A stretch of 64,000 nt of DNA, from the NCBI RefSeq assembly GCF_000003195.3, contig NC_012877.2, forward strand, positions 12,942,839-13,006,838. Direction: 5' to 3'. Under the pieces are notes generated by a model. The model did not search any database and had not been told where the DNA came from. It worked only from the letters and a program-made list of their open reading frames with translations. This document shows positions 58,470-64,000 of this stretch, piece after piece. The stretch comes from Sorghum bicolor. Its lineage: Eukaryota > Streptophyta > Magnoliopsida > Poales > Poaceae. Both the position numbers and the translations under genes were made by a program. Every line of letters begins with the position of its first letter. The first letter of the stretch is position 1.

Positions 58470-58480
58470 AGCTTGGGGGA
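58470..58480 (+). promoter_or_regulatory. E2 polypurine tract
   Basis: AGCTTGGGGGA three bases before the 3' LTR; the same 11-mer as the two internal copies. Confidence 0.88.
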
Positions 58481-58483
58481 GTT

Positions 58484-60000
58484 TGTTGACGGTCCTTAAG
58501 TACTAAAATTAATAATCAAATAAACATGAAAAAGGATCAATATGAAACAAACATCTAGAATTAGGGTTTTATCTGACAGAATTCCACGAGTTTTGGTGTT
58601 TATCTATTTCTGTAGGGGTTTATCAGAAAATAGGGAGAGAAGGCCCACATGTCATGTTTACAACGAGATAATTACGTGCCGCGCAATTTTACTCCATCTA
58701 GAAGGATCCAGAAGCCACGGGAACGAACGGGACGCGATTCGGGCTCGGGGGCTGGGCGGCCGCCCACCCCCCTTGGGCGCCCGCCCAGGTGGAGAGTCCA
58801 ATCAGGACTCTGCTTCGGGACAATCCTCCACCGACCTAAAGGATCAATCTAAACCATACAATCTATGTCGGTTTGATCCAATGGCTCATGTTCACTTGAG
58901 GGGACTATAAAACCAGACCCCCTGGCCCCTGGAGGAAGGAGGAGAAATCATTATTCAGAGGTAGCCATCAAAGTTAGGGTTTAGAGCTTCTCTCCCACAG
59001 AGAATTAGAATTAGCTACTCCCTAATCCTTCAAGTTTAGAGGTTGATTAGATAGCAATTAGAGAAGTAGAGCACTACGCTCTGGATTCGGATCTTCGGTA
59101 ATAAAGATTGGTATTATTCATATCTTTCTCTAATTCTATTGTTCTAATTGCATTATGTCTCTAATTATTATGTTCTTAGTTTGCTCTAGTTCTATATTTG
59201 ATATAGTTCTAATTGATAATGAGTTTATGTATAAGTTTGCAAAGCGCTTAGCTCTTGACGCGAGGGAGTTAGGTGATAGATCACATGTGAGCGTGGTGCT
59301 TAGATGTTATTTATCTGCAAATGTATCCTATTGGCCGAGTCGTGTGGTAGTTCGCGATAGTGACAGCTTCGTTGATTCTTATATAGTCCACCCTCCGTTG
59401 ATAGGACAGGCAGAACCGGTATTGTGGAGTAAGTCATGCGATGTTCTGATTTACTTTATCAATGTTCCTTATACATGAATGAAGAGTCTTTTATGCTATA
59501 TATGATCTTGTAGATAACTAGAGTAGATTATGACTTAGTAGTTAGTAGATAACTTAGAATCCATTCTCTAGCTAATCCGACATCACCTACATATATGAGG
59601 AGTAGTCTATTTTCTAATCGCTGTGCTCTTTATCCCATGAACTTATACTTTATTATCAATTATCTTTATGGTTTACCCCCTGCTAAAGTAAGTGACTGTG
59701 TGACGAGTTTCTCATTAGTAATCATGTTCTTGCAAGTTTATCTCTAGTCTATGCCTTGATAGATTTTGCCCCCTTTGATTTAATTCCATCTTCTTAAGAT
59801 CCCCTAAGCAAAATTATAAATAACGATACCTGGAATACTTATCCTGGTGAAATGCTACAATGAGGTGTTTTATCTGTGCGCTTGCGGATAGAATAGATTA
59901 TTTTCTAGAGAGCCTTTACATTTATAAATACCTTTGTACACTCTGGCGCCATGCTAGGGATGACAACCTAGTATCTAAGTGGTGTTAGCTAGTGTCAACA
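58484..60000 (+). mobile_element. E2 3' LTR
   Basis: It is 1517 bp, colinear with the 5' LTR at an offset of 7080 bp. It differs near 58542, 58568, 58613, 58889, 59914 and 59988. Confidence 0.95.
59155..59478 (+). CDS. LTR-internal ORF, 107 residues (3' LTR)
   Basis: Identical to the 52075-52398 frame. Confidence 0.35.
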   Translation: MSLIIMFLVCSSSIFDIVLIDNEFMYKFAKRLALDARELGDRSHVSVVLRCYLSANVSYWPSRVVVRDSDSFVDSYIVHPPLIGQAEPVLWSKSCDVLIYFINVPYT

Positions 60001-60005
60001 CCTAT
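60001..60005. repeat. Target site duplication of E2, right copy (cctat)
   Basis: Matches 51399-51403. Confidence 0.95.
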
Positions 60006-60034
60006 TTATTTAAAACAGATTTTTGGGTGTTACA
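60006..60034 (-). mobile_element. F2 3' LTR, last 29 bp
   Basis: Ends TTTTTGGGTGTTACA exactly like F1's LTR. The following aactctac..cccttaaaa is F's polypurine side, shared with 46649 onward. Confidence 0.9.
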
Positions 60035-60184
60035 AACTCTACTCCCCTTAAAAGAATCTCGTCCTCGAGATTGAGCAGTGCATAAACAAACCACTGTAGA
60101 TACGATTCTCTCCAATCATCCTCTCTTTCCTAAGTTGCTTCTGCCTCTAACAACCGATTCCATTACCCTAGCAAATTCATGTCT

Positions 60185-60433
60185 CTAGTCAGGTAACATA
60201 CCTGGTAACTTATCTAAAAATTTATTCTCTACACAGTCCTGAAGATTAACACCATCATCCAGCTGATTCACTGTAGCCGTGGGTGGAGCCTGCACTGCTA
60301 CATCCACACTGATTCTCTCTCCCTTGGGTGTTGTCACAACTACCACTTTCTCTTTGCACTTAATTTTCGTAGCATATTTCTTCATCCAATCCAAACCCAA
60401 TATCACATCTATGCCTGAGGTTCTCATAACCAT
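60185..60433 (-). pseudogene. F2 protease stub
   Basis: Encodes the end of a retropepsin-like domain (SGIDVILGLDWMKKYATKIKC) and a linker toward RT. The part with the active-site D-S/T-G is absent between this and gag. After LDKLPGMLPD the sequence jumps to the last integrase codons (near 60150), so RT, RNase H and most of integrase were deleted. Confidence 0.8.
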
Positions 60434-60474
60434 GGGACTAACCGGGAAATCTACCCCCCTTAAAGAAAGACTTG

Positions 60475-61602
60475 CTAAGGGGCAACAATATGAAACTGGT
60501 ATAGTCCCTCCTGAACAGTTTCCGCTGCCACATTGTTCACCTTTGCTGAATTAGGAGTGGATCTCCGGTCGTTGTACTGCGGATTAAACTTCTCCGGGCA
60601 ATCATAGGACATATGTCCTTCCTTTTCACAACGGAAACACCTGGTAGGAGTGTTAGAAGCACTTCTTTTTGTGGAGTTGGCATTTGAGTTCCCTGAGCGA
60701 GGTGTCTGCTGGCCATGCTGCTGTTGATTATGGTTACGTTGTTGGAATGGAGGTCGTTGGTTCCCACTCTGTGACTGATTCTGAAAACGCTGGGGTTGTT
60801 GGTTGCGATCCCCTTGACTAACTGGTCCATGGTACCTCTGTTGATCGCCCTGCTGAGAATTGAAACGTTGGCGGTTGTTGCCTCCAGAACCTTGGGCTAG
60901 CATCCTTCTCTTCTTGTCCTGACCTTTGCGCATGTTATCCAACACAATGGCACGGTTCACCAAAGCCTGGAAGGTAGGGTAGGTATTTCCAGCCAGTTGC
61001 AATCTGAGTTCATAGTAAAGACCTTTCATGAAGAGACGTTGTTTGTCAGCATCTTCTCTAACTTTGTTTGGGGCATAGCGAGCCAACTGCTCAAACATGT
61101 CATGATACTCAGCCATAGACATAGAACCCATCCTAAGAGATCTGAATCCTTCCTGCTTGAGCTCCATCATTCCTTCATTGATATGCCGCGCTCTAAAGTC
61201 TCTGCAAAATTCCAACCAAGTGACAGGAGGAGCATTGTTGGGACGAGCAGCTTGATATGACTCCCACCATGTCTGAGCTGCCCCCTGAAGTTGTCCAGAA
61301 GCATACAACACTTTTTCCATATCATTGCACTGAGCTATGTTCAGTTGCCTCTCTACAGCACGAAGCCAATCATCTGCCTCCATAGGATCAGCTGAGTGTG
61401 TAAACACCGGAGGTCTTCCCTTCATAAATTCACCACGCTTATCTCTCACATGGACAGGTGGTGGGGGTTGCTGCTGTAGGTGCTGCATGAAAACGTGCAT
61501 CATCTCATTTTGAGTTTGCATGAGTTCCTCCACAGTGATTGGGCCATTGCCACCATTGCCATTGCCACGGCCTCTGCCTCTTCCCCTTGCTGCCATCTGC
61601 AT
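60475..61602 (-). CDS. F2 gag, intact frame
   Basis: The first ATG is at 61602, and a second at 61596 opens MAARGRGRGRGNG, the more usual start in this family. Arg/Gly-rich N-terminus; a retrotrans_gag (PF03732) domain at roughly residues 80-220 (WLRAVERQLNIAQC, AAQTWWESYQAAR, MAEYHDMFEQLARYAP); a Gln/Asn/Arg-rich linker; then a CCHC zinc knuckle, CFRCEKEGHMSYDC, near residue 330. The frame stays open for about 375 codons and ends shortly after the knuckle where the protease deletion begins. It could still supply capsid protein; expression would need the 5' LTR outside the window. Confidence 0.85.
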   Translation of the reverse strand: MQMAARGRGRGRGNGNGGNGPITVEELMQTQNEMMHVFMQHLQQQPPPPVHVRDKRGEFMKGRPPVFTHSADPMEADDWLRAVERQLNIAQCNDMEKVLYASGQLQGAAQTWWESYQAARPNNAPPVTWLEFCRDFRARHINEGMMELKQEGFRSLRMGSMSMAEYHDMFEQLARYAPNKVREDADKQRLFMKGLYYELRLQLAGNTYPTFQALVNRAIVLDNMRKGQDKKRRMLAQGSGGNNRQRFNSQQGDQQRYHGPVSQGDRNQQPQRFQNQSQSGNQRPPFQQRNHNQQQHGQQTPRSGNSNANSTKRSASNTPTRCFRCEKEGHMSYDCPEKFNPQYNDRRSTPNSAKVNNVAAETVQEGLYQFHIVAP

Positions 61603-62229
61603 TCCAAGGTATATAAACACATCTTAGTAATGTCCAACATGACAATTACAAGAGTTAACGGAATCTGAAATTTTCTGGGTAACATCCAACATCAGCCGAT
61701 CAGAAAATCAATCATATCTCGAGTTCCAGAATTCAAAAGGATTCATGCTGTACACCGTTGGAAAGGTAAAGAAATTGTCTACAACTTTCATTTAGATCAT
61801 ATTACCAGATTCCAAAGTTAGTTTAATCAAAAACTGTGTACAACCGTAACTGTTCCAGAATTCCAGACTGCGCAGAAACCTTAACTTTGAACAGTCATAT
61901 CTCACAGCTCATAACAGATAATATTGTCATTCTTGAGGCATTGGAAAGATATGACAGTCTACTTGTTCCCAGAAAAATTTGATGAACATTGCATGAAAAG
62001 ATTTTGAGATGTACCCGATTCTTTGCAGACTGCTCCAGAAAACAGCAAAGGACAGAAACAGAATTTTAACCAACCCCACTATTTAGTTCACTAATCCTTA
62101 TGCCTTAGGCCTATAGACTAAATGAAATTGTAGAGGAAATCCACAAGATCATTACACTCATTACAAAGATCCAAATCAAGCATGAGCATAATAACAAACC
62201 AAACCAAGCATCAAAGGTTCACACTTCAA
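61603..62229 (-). other. F2 leader (5' untranslated), interrupted
   Basis: Non-coding sequence between gag and the missing primer binding site. It is cut at 62230 by CACTA-2. Confidence 0.5.
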
Positions 62230-64000
62230 CACTACAAGAATCCTGTGATTTTTTGACTTTTCATTTATGTCATTACATATGAAAATAATGTCACAACATA
62301 AGAGTTGTGACAATTAGTTGACAAAAAACTATATGTCAAAAAATCACTGTCATAAATGGATCATGTGACATCTGTATATTCTTTGTCATAAGGTATGACA
62401 TTGGTTATTTGTCATAATATCTGAGACCTCGCCATGCCAGAAATTCTAATTAGTGATGCGTCTAGAGGCTCATTAGTGACGCATATAGCCAAAATGCGTC
62501 TCTGATAACAATTTGCAAAAACAAAAAAAATAAATCTAGATCCACAGTGTACATTTCTGAATCCCATGTTTCACAATATGATATATTTCACACCAGTACA
62601 CACATAGTTCACACTTCACAGTATATACAGAAAGTTCTCATGATCAAAATACACAACAGTGTTGAACTGTAAGTGATTGCATAGAGTATCCTCCAGAACT
62701 ACAAAGTAATGGTTGCTTTATAGAATAAATGTCTATACATATACCTCCTAGCTACTTCCATTCCTCTCAGCTCAATGTAGGCCAACTGATCCTAGGCTAC
62801 AACAAAACAACAGATAGTTAATTAAAGAGATAAATGTAAGAAAGTCATTCTGCTAAATTGTTTTCTATAAAACAGCAGGTCGAGGTGCATAGCATACATA
62901 GTGAATGATCTCCAATGGCAAATATACTTCCTAGTATGTAAACATATTATCAATGAATATGCAAATATACCATTCATGACAACCGCGACTATTTATCTAT
63001 GGTTTAATAATTGGAATTTTACAAGCTGAAAAATAGACCAACAGCAAAAACTAGTTAAACTAAATATCAACACACAAATAATGGAGACAAAAGGTTAGTG
63101 CATGAAAGAAGGAACAATGAGTATGCCCACCCAATTATGTAGGTCCATTGCAAATCTGCATGGTCCGATGTGTGCATATCTGTAAAAAAACAAAGTTCAC
63201 CAAGAATTAGCTAATACTACTTATATACTTACAGACTAGTAGTAAGGATCCATAAGATTCAGACCAGAAGAATAAAAATTGTAGCTATCAGAACAAGGAT
63301 TCATGAGTAATCATAGAAGGCAGTATAATAACTTGATGGTTTGAATATTTGACAGATCCATAAGAGCAATTGTAGGAAAATCGAAGAATTTCAGAAAAGT
63401 TTTTCTGTTGTACAAGTTCAAATGTTATTAAGTGTTTATAAAGTTTTTCTGAACTGCTAGTGTCGATCAGGAAAAAGAAGGGAAACCTTTCTGAACTCCA
63501 GAAGGAAAAAGAAGGGAAACAGAGTACTGACTGTCATGAAAAACTTCATTCTAATTTTGAGATGAGAACTCTATTTGACTTGAGAACTGTATTCTAAACA
63601 GAGTATTTTTAGAACCAAAAGCGCACAAAAATTGATGTCTAGAAAGTGTTTACATTTAAAAGATTGTTTGGACAGCACAAAGAATAAGAATATTCAGTGT
63701 TGCTAAATTGTCAATCCATTATCTATTCATATTTGTAGAAAATTAAAGTTATAAATCTGGTAGTCTACGCACAAAAAACATATATTTCCCACACATCAAG
63801 AATAGGAAGAACATAAGACAGACTACAAAATACATCTTACCCTCAAAGCTGCAAGTCCTTTATTTGCAAACAAATATTTTGATAAGTTAAATGTATCAGA
63901 GTTATAGTTGTCTACAGCAATATAGAAATTCCAGAGAATTTGAAAAGATGACCCAGTACCAACTGCTGCATACTTGCCCCATCAGGACGATGAGACCACA
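62230..64000. mobile_element. CACTA-2: left end of a CACTA element, runs out of the window
   Basis: Begins CACTACAAGAA at 62230. Within 300 bp come many TGTCATAA/TTATGACA and TGTGACA words, then ATTAGTGACGCAT-type words (62455-62510), as in the remnant at 19869-21735. From 62530 to the end the sequence is AT-rich and I see no coding exon. The other terminus is not in the window. Confidence 0.65.

Larger units (their letters stand above)
51404..60000 (+). mobile_element. E2: young non-autonomous Athila-like LTR retrotransposon
   Basis: A complete 8597-bp element with 1517-bp LTRs and an exact 5-bp target duplication. Its order is LTR, tRNA-Asp primer binding site (52929-52946), leader, gag-protease (53275-55231), an internal promoter-like region, ORF2 (56134-56946), a 3' non-coding region, polypurine tract (58470-58480) and LTR. 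No RT, RNase H or integrase is encoded. By eye the two LTRs differ at six positions, all transitions. At a commonly used grass rate of 1.3e-8 per site per year that is roughly 0.15 million years. It is the same family as E1. Confidence 0.95.
48586..62229 (-). mobile_element. F2: internally deleted chromovirus, same family as F1
   Basis: A minus-strand element. Its 3' LTR is 48586-51403 plus 60006-60034 (about 2.85 kb), split by E2. The internal region from 60035 rightwards holds a short 3' pol stub, a protease stub, gag (60475-61602) and a long leader. Everything between the protease end and the last integrase codons is deleted near 60180. The leader is interrupted at 62230 by a CACTA element, and the 5' LTR is outside the window. 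F2's LTR start lies directly in F1's RNase H codons, so F2 inserted into F1. Confidence 0.82.

Noticed and set aside
1..64000. CRISPR arrays, rRNA, tRNA genes or bacterial operons
   Set aside because: The DNA is plant nuclear, repeats are transposon-derived, and the tRNA-like signals are only primer binding sites.

Overview
This window is intergenic heterochromatin-like DNA from a grass nuclear genome. The mix of Athila-like, Tat-like and chromovirus LTR retrotransposons, grass-type CACTA elements, Stowaway and Tourist-like MITEs and L1-type LINEs fits a panicoid grass (Sorghum, sugarcane or a close relative). Species is an inference. I found no intact host gene. Almost every coding stretch belongs to a mobile element, and most are nested inside one another.

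Left block, 1-17.4 kb. A CACTA element (coding remnants 14905-16830, terminus at 17399) is interrupted by the 3' part of a Tat-lineage LTR retrotransposon ('T', 1-4871 plus 14630-14904). T carries a spliced antisense ORF and a 67-bp tandem repeat. T's 3' LTR is split by a complete minus-strand Athila-like element ('E1', 4872-14624, TSD ccgac), and E1 carries a 612-bp hAT element (7916-8527, TSD attgtcgt). This is a four-level nest.

Middle block, 17.4-43.9 kb. It holds a decayed chromovirus integrase fragment, a LINE tail ('LINE E'), and a CACTA remnant split by a 1428-bp Pack-MULE with 259-bp inverted repeats and a captured gene fragment. Stowaway and Tourist-like MITEs follow. LINE A (23221-33118, exact 15-bp TSD) is interrupted by an opposite-strand LINE B. 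LINE D is a 403-bp tail, and LINE C has a twin-priming-like 5' inversion. The unassigned AT-rich stretches between them hold a diverged repeat pair and a ~203-bp tandem array.

Right block, 44-64 kb. Two minus-strand chromovirus copies, F1 and F2, are nested, with F2 inserted in the RNase H region of F1. F2 has lost protease active site, RT, RNase H and integrase but keeps a gag ORF. F2's LTR is split by a young plus-strand element, E2 (51404-60000, TSD cctat, LTRs with six differences). A further CACTA element begins at 62230 inside F2's leader.

The most interesting system is the E family (E1 and E2). Both copies have full LTRs, a tRNA-Asp primer binding site and a polypurine tract. They encode only gag-protease plus a second ORF with a conserved upstream TATA box and splice acceptor, and no reverse transcriptase or integrase. 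Each carries three copies of an 11-base polypurine-tract-like motif, one after each coding unit and one at the 3' LTR. They look like a structured non-autonomous family that must borrow RT and integrase.
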